DNA of 64,000 nt from Hevea brasiliensis. Its lineage: Eukaryota > Streptophyta > Magnoliopsida > Malpighiales > Euphorbiaceae. The stretch covers positions 85,537,183 to 85,601,182 of the forward strand of contig NC_079499.1 in NCBI RefSeq assembly GCF_030052815.1, written 5' to 3'. The notes beneath the pieces were generated by a model. It ran no database searches. It was not told the origin of the DNA and saw nothing but the letters and a program-made list of their open reading frames with translations. Positions 49,465 through 59,478 of the stretch are shown here, piece after piece. A program made the translations under genes and the position numbers. How positions within the stretch are numbered: position 1 is the first letter of the stretch; every line of letters starts with the position of its first letter.

Positions 49465-51050
49465 TGTTAGTAGTATGCCCTAGAGCATATCATTTAGCAT
49501 GTATCTTGTACATATTTTTATTAATAAAGGCATTTCCACTTTTCCGTTTACATAATATATTTATGTGTAATAGAAAAGGTCCATTGATATTTTGTTAGAA
49601 ATATTATTCTTAAGTTGTTAAGAATATGAGTGACAATATTTCTAGCACTAAGTATCATAAATAGGTTCACAATCGAGGATACTTCATAATAAGGACAAGA
49701 CTTATCCAGAAAGATTGTATTCATGTTTGTTACCAAGTTATTTGTATGAGATGTAAATAAGATGGAATGGTCGATCTCATGCCATATAACAAACATGATA
49801 GGCACTTATAAATGATAAGTAGGTCGAACGGTGACACTTATGACAAGCACATGGAGTTTATTCTTGTCAATGTTTTGTCATAAGTCATATCGATGCATAT
49901 AATCTTTAGACTGAGATAGCACAGTTATCTTGTATATAGGTAGTTTGAGTTTGATCGCTTTCATACTTGTATGTGTATGGGTATATGGGCATGTGTTGGC
50001 TCTGCTAGTTATATATGGAGGTAGGTGTTGATCAAGATGGAATCTGTTCCTCTAAGTAAATAGAGATAAAATCCTATGTTCATTTAATTGTTCTTGATGT
50101 TTCAAGTTCTGGCCAGACAGATAGATTTATTCGTAAAAGAGTTTCGATGAGAAAATCTTTTAATCAAGCTGGAATTAAAAGAGAACATAATATTCATAGC
50201 AAATGGAGTTTGACATAAACCATGACTCCGGCTTGAGTTGGGATTTTGTAATGAGAGATTCTAGTGCATGGTAACATATGATTATAGGTTCATTTAAGGT
50301 AAACCTTATTACTAATTGGGTGGCCATGGCATGCTATGCTAGGTGTTAACCATGGTCTATGAGGTTCATAAAATGATTTAGAGAAATCATTTATGGTAAG
50401 AAAGAGTTCTGATGATATTAAGAGTTGATATCATGTCTCATTGCCAATTAGTGATGAGCCTAGTAAGTCACACACATACACAAGTTATCACCTATTTAAA
50501 TATGATTTAATTAATTAATTAAAGAGTTTAATTAATTAATTAAATAGATTTGGTTTGCAATTAAATTGCAAAGTCCCTAGCATGACTTGAAACCAAATCT
50601 AGATTATTGGATGTGTAGTATAAATTAAATTTATATTTAAAGTGTTTAAATATGAATTTAATTGATGAGAAATTAATTAATAGAGATTAATTAATTAATT
50701 TATATAAATTAATTAGAAGAAGAAAATAATTATTTTGGGTTAAGAACTCAAAATTAAGACACAGGGGCATTTTGGTCATTTCACAGTGTGACACGTGGCA
50801 CCATGAGATGGTGACACATGGCATAACACATAAGCTTGCCAAATGTTTTTTAATCATGTAAGATGATTAAAATCAAGATTAAATATAGGTTTGACACTTG
50901 GCACAATGTGATTGGGTCACTTAAACCTAGAGCTAATCAAAAGGTGACATGTGGCAAGGGTTTAATGTGTTAACCTAGCTATTTAAGTGTTGTTATGAGA
51001 AAATAAAATACAACCAGCAGCTTCTCCTCTCAATTGTCATGCCACTTTGA
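49465..51050 (+). repeat. Forward LTR segment of element C
   Basis: The first 1586 bp of the LTR in forward orientation, ending inside it at GCCACTTTGA. The rest of the LTR up to the palindrome (roughly 320 bp, judged from LTR 3 of B) is absent at this junction. Confidence 0.92.
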
Positions 51051-52907
51051 TGCTGCAGCGTGTTTGCGCCTTTGAGATTCGTCTTCAGGACACCAGATGT
51101 TATCCCTCTAGCTTGTCCACACCAAGAACACCTATGGCAGCCCTCTAACAGCTTCTAAAGCCTTTTCTATTAATTAGAAATTCAAGTTCTGCCTTTTAAG
51201 AGATTAGAGATGTAAACAGGACACTAGAAACAATTTCTAGTGTTCTTAATTCAAGAGATTGATGGCTAATCTCTTTGAATTGATGAGAGATGAAGAGAAA
51301 TAGCTGGAGAGGCTCAAAGTGGCGTGACAATTGAGAGGAGAAGCTGCTGGTTGTATTTTATTTTCTCATAACAACACTTAAATAGCTAGGTTAACACATT
51401 AAACCCTTGCCACATGTCACCTTTTGATTAGCTCTAGGTTTAAGTGACCCAATCACATTGTGCCAAGTGTCAAACCTATATTTAATCTTGATTTTAATCA
51501 TCTTACATGATTAAAAAACATTTGGCAAGCTTATGTGTTATGCCATGTGTCACCATCTCATGGTGCCACGTGTCACACTGTGAAATGACCAAAATGCCCC
51601 TGTGTCTTAATTTTGAGTTCTTAACCCAAAATAATTATTTTCTTCTTCTAATTAATTTATATAAATTAATTAATTAATCTCTATTAATTAATTTCTCATC
51701 AATTAAATTCATATTTAAACACTTTAAATATAAATTTAATTTATACTACACATCCAATAATCTAGATTTGGTTTCAAGTCATGCTAGGGACTTTGCAATT
51801 TAATTGCAAACCAAATCTATTTAATTAATCAATTAAACTCTTTAATTAATTAATTAAATCATATTTAAATAGGTGATAACTTGTGTATGTGTGTAACTTA
51901 CTAGGCTCATCACTAATTGGCAATGAGACATGATATCAACTCTTAATATCATCAGAACTCTTTCTTACCATAAATGATTTCTCTAAATCATTTTATGAAC
52001 CTCATAGACCATGGTCAACACCTAGCATAGCATGCCATGGCCACCCAATTAGTAATAAGGTTTACCTTAAATGAACCTATAATCATATGTTACCATGCAC
52101 TAGAATCTCTCTGTTACAAAATCCCAACTCAAGCTGGAGTCATGGTTTATGTCAAACTCCATTTGCTATGAATATTATGTTCTCTTTTAATTCCAGTTCT
52201 TGATTAAAAGATTTTCTCATCGAAACTCTTTTCAATAAATCTATCTGTCTGGCCAGAACTTGAAACATCAAGAACAATTAAATGAACATAGGATTTTATC
52301 TCTATTTACTTAGAGGAACAGATTCCATCTTGATCAACACCTACCTCCATATATAACTAGCAGGAGCCAACACATGCCCATATACCCATACACAGTACAA
52401 GTATGAAAGCAGTATCAAACTCAAACTACCTATATACAAGATAACTGTGCTATCTCAGGTCTAAAGATTATATGCACTGATATGACTTATGACAAAACAT
52501 TGACAAGAATAAACTCCATGTGCTTGTCATAAGTGTCACTGGTTCGGCCTACTTATCATTTATAAGTGCCTATCATGTTTGTTATATGGCATGAGACTGA
52601 CCATTCCATCTTATTTATATCTCATATAAATAACTTGGGAACAAACATGAATACAATCTTTCTGGATAAGTCATGTCCTTATTATGAAGTATCCTCGATT
52701 GTGAACCTATTTATGATACTTCGTGCTAGAAATATTGTCACTCATATTCTTAACAACTTAAGAATAATATTTCTAACAAAATATCAATGGACCTTTTTAA
52801 TTACACATAAATATATTATGTAAACGGAAAAGTGGAAATGCCTTTTATTAATAAAAATATGTACAAGATACATGCTAAATGATATGCTCTAGGGCATACT
52901 ACTAACA
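51051..52907 (-). repeat. Reverse LTR segment of element C
   Basis: Minus-oriented LTR from just past the palindrome to ACTACTAACA. About 50 bp next to the palindrome are missing. The join shares TTGA (51047-51050) with both parents, a microhomology signature. Bases 51314-52907 pair with 49465-51050 around a 263-bp loop. Confidence 0.92.
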
Positions 52908-52912
52908 ATAAC

Positions 52913-53167
52913 ATCCCTAGTAAGATTCAAGTGTTAAATCTTAATTTCAGAATTGTTCCAAATTAGATTACTTCAGTTTAAGTTTACCATTCTAGTGTTT
53001 TAAATTTACAAACTTCATTCCCTAAATATTCGATAGCCTAGACAGTCAAAATTACTGTGTAGATTGGTACTTGCTAAACAAATTCCTCCTGGAAACAATA
53101 CTTTATTCATCACTTTATTACTTATTAGCGATCCGTGCACTTGTGGTGGTTGAAAAACCAGCAAACA
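52913..53167 (+). repeat. Athila-like LTR, second segment
   Basis: Continues the LTR after C; the ATAAC copy is at 52908-52912. The end resembles Athila LTR termini (GGAAACAATACTTTATTC then GATCCGTGCACTTGTGG) and probably closes at AAACA, 53167. The exact end is uncertain by a few bases. Confidence 0.6.
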
Positions 53168-53187
53168 GGCATTGTTCTCAATGACAA
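53168..53187 (+). other. Decayed primer binding site of Athila-like element
   Basis: GGCATTGTTCTCAATGAC resembles the TGGCGCCGTTGCCGGGGA site usual in Athila elements, with several transitions and a few other changes. If right, this LTR has interior sequence on both sides (polypurine tract to the left, primer site to the right). Confidence 0.4.
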
Positions 53188-53693
53188 CATATTATGCAAG
53201 CTAAATAAAGATAAAACAATAAAGATAAGATATTAGCAAAGTATATATTTATTAAGCAAGGCATATGAGCATTAGGAGCAGAGTTTATGCAAAATTAACC
53301 AACTAGACTAGGTAAGTATTAAGACTAAGGCTTAAGTCTTAGTTCACTGTCCTATGCCTAGAAAGTCTGCGATGGCGAGGAAGGTGCCCCCTCATTCTAC
53401 ATCTTGAGGATCATATATAATATGTTGTGGGCCTCCTGGAGACTATCCTCTATGGCTCCAATCTTGTTTGAAATGGTAATCTCTAGGGTCCCCATTCTAT
53501 TGTTAATGGTTATCTCCAACTTTTGAAGGTATACGAGGATAGTGTCTGCAAGTGGTGGTGTGTATGGAGGGACCTAGTCTAGTGATCCTTCAAGGAGGGT
53601 GTCTAACTATTCCTGCTGCTGCAATTGCTTCTGTGCTTTAGAAGATTCCCCTTATTCTACTGCTATTGTTAGCCTTCTGGGGATGACATTCCC
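53188..53693. other. Non-coding stretch, probably tail of the adjacent decayed frame
   Basis: AT-rich to about 53340, then GC-richer sequence that may be the C-terminal part of the frame described next. No unbroken frame and no repeat seen. Confidence 0.35.
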
Positions 53694-54671
53694 TTATGCA
53701 TCGAGCTGTAGGCATGTGTCCCTTACTCTTCTGCATAATCCCATGAATGTACAGATAGTTTGATCTATCCTGGTAGTGCCTAGGATGGGGTGCAGCCTAG
53801 CATGCACTGGAATGAACCTATAATGTAGGGCAAGTGTTGTGATGAGGCATCCCACCACTATGTGACCTGTTGCTTGATGAGAAATCCTTCTGAGATGTTG
53901 GCATAAGAAATATCTGACGCTGCATCTCCTGTCGGTCACCATACACCACAAGAAGAATAACTCATTAGCGTTAACCATGCCAAGGTTGTCACCGCACCCC
54001 ATAATGGTGTGGGCTACGAGCCTACGCCGATATCTCAATGCTGGGTTTGCCAACCCTGAAAACTTAGACCGACTAGAGTTATATATCTCGGTGTTAGAGG
54101 TATCATCCTCCAAAAGGAAACACTGTCATTTTCTAGTCTATTTTAAGGGATCTCTTAGAGTTCCTCACTATCAAATCCAAAATCAACCTTAAACTCATCC
54201 ATGTCCATGACCCTGTTAACCCCCAATAGCTTAAACTCAATCTTCCCCCTATCTCCCTTATCTATGGCCCAAAATTAATGTCCCTAAAAATTAGTGTCAC
54301 TGTATGTCTAATAACATAGTTGCGTGAACCTCATCCACCCAATATTGTCCAGAAATCTATCTATATCCTCCTTGATGCCTAGTTGCTATAGCAACTCTGC
54401 ATCCATATATTTCATGGATATTATCCTTTTGTTGTTTAGCCTGGCATAGACATATCTTTGTGCAGCATTCTTGAATTGCCAAGCCAAAGCAAATTCTGGT
54501 TAGGGTTAGGGTTGGGGTTTGGGTTTGGGTTGTGGTTAGGATTGGGGTTGGGGTTGTGGTTTTTCCTATCTAGCCCGCCTAGTTCTTGATCTTTGTGGTG
54601 GTGATGGTGAGTCATTCCTTCCCCTTGAGGAGGAGGAAGTCCTTCCTGCTACTCTTTTGGTGGGAGCCATG
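53694..54671 (-). pseudogene. Athila-associated ORF, plant transposon protein domain (PF20167-like), broken
   Basis: An ATG at 54671 opens MAPTKRVAGRTSSSSRGRND, a serine/arginine-rich start typical of this plant family. A proline-rich hexamer tract follows, then about 480 bp with many stops. The best part is 139 codons (54113-53694) with MVNANELFFLWCMVTDRRCSVRYF and an HIVVGCLITTLALHY stretch, which resemble the conserved core of the Athila-linked plant transposon protein domain. The tracked start at 54113 is a TTG, not a real initiator. The frame is antisense to the adjacent LTR and polypurine tract. Function in the family is unknown; this copy is dead. Confidence 0.55.
54498..54560. repeat. 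Degenerate GGGTTN hexamer tract
   Basis: About ten GGGTTA/GGGTTG/GGGTTT units. On the minus strand it lies in frame with the ORF start at 54671 and would encode a Pro-Gln/Pro-Lys repeat, with TAA stops where CAA or AAA mutated. Confidence 0.75.
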
Positions 54672-54679
54672 GAGAAAGA

Positions 54680-55713
54680 TGATGAGTGCCAAAGTCACCA
54701 ATTAAATTACTATTTATCCTAATCTAGTTAACTTGTAGTTAGGGCAAATAGGATATCGTTCTCACAGAGAATGTGTAATTAACCTAATTCAATCTCAAAA
54801 GGAACTAAACTAATAAACTAAAACCAATTAATACTAACTAAATGGGGGGGAGGGGGGGATTCGTTTATGTAAAGAAAATAGAGATAACAATCTAAAAACT
54901 AATCTACTAAATACCTGATGTATGCAAGACACTAAGATGAATGAGTTTGATGCTAAAACAATGATATGACAAACCTTAGCATAGATAACTAATTCCACTA
55001 CTTTGTTAGCATTAATCATGGACCAAAATTAAGTTAATTTAGTTTATACAATTTGATTGTGGAGTATTACATGCGTGACCACTCCCTATCTCTTCTTAAG
55101 CTTAGATTAATTAGCCAATGAGCATAACTAACCCCTAATCATATGATCCATCCCATCATGCATGTGAATTAAATTCAATGATTGCATTAACATACCAAAG
55201 AGACATCATCAAAAGAAGGTAGTGTAGATGACATGCCCATAAACACTTACCCTAGCTCATATACTTTCAATTAATAATGATGAATACTCAACATATTAAC
55301 TGCTGCCACTTTGAATAATTAACTTAACAATTACAGATTAAGTTAATTAAACTAGCTTTAGAATCACATGAAAATTAGTGTGCACCTTAATAACATGTAT
55401 TAATTTATTCAATTACAAAAGTATATGAATGTATGAACAAAATTATGCTTTCTTATTAAAACAGAATGAAGCTCTCATAATGTAAACTTGGTAGCTTCAT
55501 GGCATCTATGCTAAGAATCTAGTCTACTCACACATAACTAAAAATAAAACACAAAATAAAAGAGATAGAGTTATGGAAAACATATTCCCTAGTTGAATTC
55601 ACTTGAAATTCTTTGAAGATACACCAAGATGAATATGTGGGAACACTAAGGTTGTGCCAAACAAATCACCAACTTGAGTAACTTCTTACTGCCGTAGGGT
55701 ATGATGCTTCAAA
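54680..55713. other. LTR-like non-coding region, probably Athila-related
   Basis: Immediately upstream of the ORF start at 54671 the minus strand reads like an Athila-type LTR end (GAGAACGATATCC, then TTGGTGACTTTGGCACTCATCA). A conserved-looking stretch (CCATGAAGCTACCAAGTTTAC on the minus strand, about 55500) fits the LTR body. A G-rich run, GGGGGGGAGGGGGGG, is at 54844-54858. No partner LTR is in the window, so this stays tentative. Confidence 0.4.
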
Positions 55714-55918
55714 TGTAACACCCTCACTTTAGCTAGTCTATGCATTTGACTGTTTCGGTGACCAATGTCTGTCCGGACAGCTAAAATGACTAGAACTATA
55801 TGTAAACTAGAGTGAGGAGTCATAAATAACCCAAATAATGGTAAGGAAAAATTTAGAAAAAATTTAAGAAATGAAATACAACAAAGTTAAATGAGCCGGT
55901 GCCCCGATGATGGGAGAC
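55714..55918 (+). repeat. Fragment of a Tekay-type LTR (forward)
   Basis: Starts TGTAACACCCTC and carries TGTTTCGGTGACCAATGTCTGTCCGG and GAGCCGGTGCCCCGATGATGGGAGAC, homologous to the first 205 bp of the solo LTR at 3995. It is cut off by the Ogre-like LTR at 55919; the remainder should lie beyond the right edge of the window. Confidence 0.8.
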
Positions 55919-56500
55919 TGTCGACACCATATTTTGGCCGATCCTTGGAATCAATAAACTTTGAAACCGATCCCCAGCACCAAGCCTCTCTTTGCCAGTT
56001 AATCACATTTCCGATCTCTCTTCAAAAGGAATCAAATTAGTACTAAGTCTCCATATCATTTGAATCCTATCCGATCTCTCGAATCAATTACCAAGTTTTT
56101 CGGCCGGTCAATCACATTTTCGATCTCTCTTGTCAAACAAAATTGAACCAACATTAACTCTTCATGCCATCCGATTCCCCATTCATAAATCTTGTGGAAA
56201 GCTGTTCAATAAAGTTAAAGTTTTAATCCGGCTTAACGCTGCTTCCGATCTTAAGTGTTCAGATCAGGTTTCCAGTTTTAATAATCTTAAGTTCCGTTCA
56301 GTGTTTGTTCTCGGTTTAGGCCGATCTCATGTCTACAAAGTTTTACCGATCTCTCATACATAGGTTAATAATTGCTTTCAAGTTGTTCTAATATGTTCAG
56401 ACAATCAGGCGCTCATGCAACTTAGATACTTTCCGATCTCATTCAGTCATTAAAAAAAAAGGGGAATTTCATTTCATTTCAAATTAAAAATTTATACAAG
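55919..56500. repeat. CCGATCTC-rich start of the Ogre-like LTR
   Basis: About 580 bp without a credible gene, carrying at least eight irregularly spaced CCGATCTC-type motifs (for example TTTCCGATCTCTCTTC and TATCCGATCTCTCG). An A-run is at 56452-56460. The ORF at 56130-56363 has no recognisable domain. Confidence 0.6.
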
Positions 56501-58340
56501 TCATTCGGCTGGAGGATCACCCCCAGCCTGTTCTATATTTTGTTCACCCCTTCTATCACCTTCGGCCTCCTCCTCGCTATCCTCTTCATCTTGCGGAGCC
56601 AGGTCTATCATCCAGGGAAAGTCCTCTTCGGGATAACGCTTCTTGAGCTCGGCCAAGAGATCCCCATGGGCGTTCACATAAGCACCAGCCTCCCTTGTCA
56701 CCGCTTCTTCTTCTTTTGCCTTGAGTTCGTCAGTGAGGCGAGCAACATCGGTGGCTCGGAGTGGCCGAACCTCTTCAAGAACATGGGCTTGCTCGGTTAA
56801 CTAATCCTCGTTGAACTTCATCCGCCCCTCAATTTTAGCTATATAGTTTTGGGCAGATGAAATTTGGGATCTGAGGGAAGTTGCTTCATAACCCACCTTT
56901 TCGATCTCTTGCCTCATATGGTGAGCCTTCTCTCGGACAATATGTTGGTTCACCAAACTCTCCACACTCAGGCTCATAGTCTGGGTCAGGATATCATCGA
57001 GATCATTCGGGGTTAGCCTATCCCGATCCTCCCGAAGGCAGATGGAGGACCCCAAGACCTTAGCAAAGCTCGGATTCTCTCGAACCGTCCGGTTCTTCTC
57101 CAGCGAGTGGATCAGGATTTGAGCGCTGCGGGAAAGGGTCCTCACAGGTGGTTGGGAAGGACCCCCTTCCACACTTGAAGCAACCGGAGGAGGTGGTGGC
57201 GGCTCTTCATGCCGAGGAGGAGACCGAACCACTTATATTTCAGGAATCGGCGGTCCTGAAGGTCGGGACGAACCTCCCTGTATCTCACTCGAATCGTGCC
57301 TCGACGTCTGAGAGGCCTCGGCGTACTTCATCTCCCGCACTTTTCTGGAGACCTCTCTCTTGCACTTTCGGCTTTTCTTGGAAGCGTCGCCACTCGCTAT
57401 ACCTGCACAAAGAAAAGGTCAGTGAGATCACTAAGGCCCAAAGATCAGAGATATAGAAAGTACCGAGGCCGAGGTCAGAGAGCTGAAGCCCGCGTTCTTC
57501 ACCAGTAATCAACTCTATTGTCCAATGATGCAGTTCGGCCGTCACTGCATCTAAATAAGAGAACTACTGTTAGGCTGCCTGATCTTTCAGTTCCATCACC
57601 ATTAGGCCTTCTTCCCTATTCAGGGTGATGCGCTTCGGAAGTAAGGGACCCTGGTGCAGCCAGCTACGTGGGAAACCCTCAAAGCTATTCAGAATTTTGC
57701 TCCTCAAAATAAAGAAGCGATTCTTCCAATTCTTTAGGGAGGAAGGCAGATTGGTAAAAAGCCCACAATGTGGCTTCACCTGAAAGAACCAATACTCGTC
57801 GTCCTTTCGATGAGTTAGCCTATGTAGTTCGGCGAACACCTTAGCTATAGGACTGAGTCCTTTGGCTCGGCAAAGGCCTCTGAAGGCTACTAGGATTCGC
57901 CATGAGTTCGGGTGAACTTGGGCTATGCACACTTGGTGAAATTTTAGAACTTCCTTGAAGAAGTCGTCAAGAGGGAACCACAGCCTGGCTTTTAATTACT
58001 CTTCGTATACCATGATCATATCATTCTCTTTGAAGAAGTGATCGGCTCGAAGATCACCGTGACACTTAATGAGTTCGTATGAATCGGGCTGAATGTTATA
58101 CTCTTGGCTGAACGACTGCAGGTTGGTTTCTTGAAGGATTGATGGCAGCTCATCCATGGGGAGGTTTTCTCTCCCTGAAGAATGTGTTTGCCTCGAGGGT
58201 GTTGCTTGACCACGGGCTGGAATGGAGGTCCTGGGAGGTTCAGGTCGCCCACTCGGTTCGACCACTTCTACTTCATCTGACGACCATGAGATCTGAACGG
58301 AAGGGAGGCTTGCCGCTCTCTGACCCTCGGTGCCGCTCAT
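56501..58340 (-). pseudogene. Antisense LTR gene: PF04195-like protein with coiled coil, one intron, four stops
   Basis: ATG at 58340 (MSGTEGQRAASLPSVQISWS) has a TATA box about 157 bp upstream. Residues 1-114 are Ser/Pro-rich. Residues about 116-215 (FPLDDFFKEVLKFHQV, HPNSWRILVAFRGLC, KNWKNRFFIL) resemble the PF04195 putative gypsy-type transposon domain common in plant Tat-like repeats. A GT-AG intron is proposed at 57463-57403 (61 bp, short for plants). Joining around it keeps one frame through a basic linker (SKKSRKCKRE), a proline run, a coiled coil (VREKAHHMRQEIEKVGYEATSL) and an acidic tail ending at 56501, 593 codons with stop. Four stops, at 57996, 57570, 57233 and 56801, are each one C-to-T step from CAA or CAG. 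Not functional here; role in the family unknown. Confidence 0.75.
57403..57463 (-). other. Proposed intron in the antisense LTR gene
   Basis: The minus strand has G|GTACTT at the donor and a T-rich stretch TTTTCTTTGTGCAG|G at the acceptor. Removing these 61 bases carries the upstream frame straight into the downstream proline-rich and coiled-coil frame; leaving them in does not. Confidence 0.55.
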
Positions 58341-58494
58341 TTTCAAAGAAAAGAGAAAATTTAAACTGAAAGAAAGATCAAAACCCTTACCGAAGTGTGA
58401 TCGGTGTCGGAAGAACTTGAAAAAATGAGAGGATTTTGGAATCGCTCGCGAGAGGCTGAAAATGACATAAGAGAGCAACTGGCAGACCCATCCC

Positions 58495-58506
58495 CTATTT
58501 ATACCC
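58495..58506 (-). promoter_or_regulatory. TATA box of the antisense PF04195-like gene
   Basis: Minus strand GGGTATAAATAG, preceded by AAATGCTCAGAC. It lies about 157 bp before the ATG at 58340, a normal distance for a plant promoter. Confidence 0.65.
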
Positions 58507-58780
58507 GTCTGAGCATTTAATGCTCACAGTGTCCCAAGCGGTGCATCAGTTAGCGGGATTCGTCAGCTTTTTCTGACACGTCTCACGAATATTCCGGAAA
58601 TTCCATAATTGAATAAGGGGAGATCGACTGGTTAAAGGACCGGCAGATTAAGGTGGTTGTTTGGAATGACAAATCGGCTAAGGGCTATTCAGTTAAGAAT
58701 AGAATCGGATGAACACATCAGAAATTGGAAAATAACCAATGTAATAATAATAAAATGATAATTGTATTTCATTTCTAAAA

Positions 58781-58915
58781 GGGAGATTACATCATTTAGG
58801 CGATCTCTAGAGATAGGATTACATTAAAAGGGAGAATACATCATTTGGGCGATCTCTAGAGATCGGATTACATTAAAGGGGAAATTACATCATTTGGGCG
58901 ATCTCTAGAGATCGG
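58781..58915. repeat. Three 49-bp tandem repeats with a GATC palindrome
   Basis: Units start at 58781, 58830 and 58879, each with TTACATCATTTGGGCGATCTC then TAGAGATCGG. The inner CGATCTCTAGAGATCG is a perfect palindrome in copies 2 and 3. The array lies between the antisense PF04195-like gene promoter and the second antisense frame, where a terminator or polyadenylation region of the latter would be expected. Confidence 0.85.
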
Positions 58916-58968
58916 CAGTACATCCTATCTAGCGAAGGCCTATCTCAAAGCCTAGTCTCGTGGCTGAA

Positions 58969-59298
58969 TCAAAAGATGTGTTTGATAAGGAGACCGGCCA
59001 TCGACATCGGATAGATGTACAACTCAGATGGGGTGACTATGACTCTCATGAGGATAAGAGAGATCACCATCAATATTATCACTCGGAACCAAGCCGCTGT
59101 TAGGACACCCAATGTGGTGAGAAGCCAAATGAACTTCGAAGGGCAGTCACCAAAGATCGGAGGGAAATTAGCAGTCTTCTCGCCCGAAATCGGTTCGACG
59201 ATTACATCGGTCGATCGATTCGGGGTCAACGCAATCGATATTCTCGATCTGGATCGGTGAATTAGTTCGATTCTCTCACTGTCATCAAATATGGCCAT
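58969..59298 (-). CDS. Second antisense LTR frame: small protein with hydrophobic segments
   Basis: Unbroken frame to a stop at 58969. The longest version begins at 59760 (263 codons), but a TATA box at about 59466-59474 lies inside that, so the ATGs at 59382 (137 aa) or 59298 (109 aa, [20 protein letters not shown]) are more likely starts. The N-terminal half is charged. The C-terminal half has two hydrophobic stretches, [16 protein letters not shown] and [12 protein letters not shown], and would be membrane-inserted. I do not recognise a family. Its frame is open, unlike its neighbour, which argues for recent constraint or for chance in a short frame. Confidence 0.4.
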   Translation of the reverse strand: MAIFDDSERIELIHRSRSRISIALTPNRSTDVIVEPISGEKTANFPPIFGDCPSKFIWLLTTLGVLTAAWFRVIILMVISLILMRVIVTPSELYIYPMSMAGLLIKHIF

Positions 59299-59460
59299 AA
59301 TGATTTTCTGATCACCGGGGTAAAAAATTGTCAGTCGGTGAATAAGGTGAACAGCCGGGAAAAGATCAAAAGAAGCTATCATGGCCAGGATTGTTACCGG
59401 AGCAGTTAGAACAGGAAAAGTGAGAAAGAGGAGAAATGAAATGCGGGAGGATTTCCTGAT

Positions 59461-59478
59461 GAGGGTATATATATAGAG
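59461..59478 (-). promoter_or_regulatory. TATA box of the second antisense frame
   Basis: Minus strand CTCTATATATATACCCTC, preceded at about 10 bp by AAATGCTCAGAC, the same 12 bases that precede the TATA box at 58495-58506. Confidence 0.55.

Larger units (their letters stand above)
43757..52907 (+). mobile_element. Element C: Ty1-copia with inverted interior
   Basis: Flanked by perfect ATAAC duplications (43752-43756 and 52908-52912). Both outer ends are the two ends of a minus-oriented LTR (TGAAGGAGC on the left, ACTACTAACA on the right). The primer binding site, gag, integrase, RT-RNase H and polypurine tract between them run forward. At the left, 183 bp of reverse LTR face 183 bp of forward LTR across a palindrome centred at 43940. 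At the right, forward LTR (49465-51050) meets reverse LTR (51051-52907). This is what inversion of the interior between breakpoints in the two LTRs predicts. It belongs to the same family as composite B. Confidence 0.9.

Noticed and set aside
54498..54560. Interstitial telomere repeat
   Set aside because: Units are six-base GGGTTN, not the seven-base TTTAGGG of most plants, and are in frame with an ORF.
57148..57508. Plus-strand frames of 102 and 70 codons in the Ogre-like LTR
   Set aside because: They overlap the minus-strand PF04195-like gene, whose domains and frame continuity are better supported.
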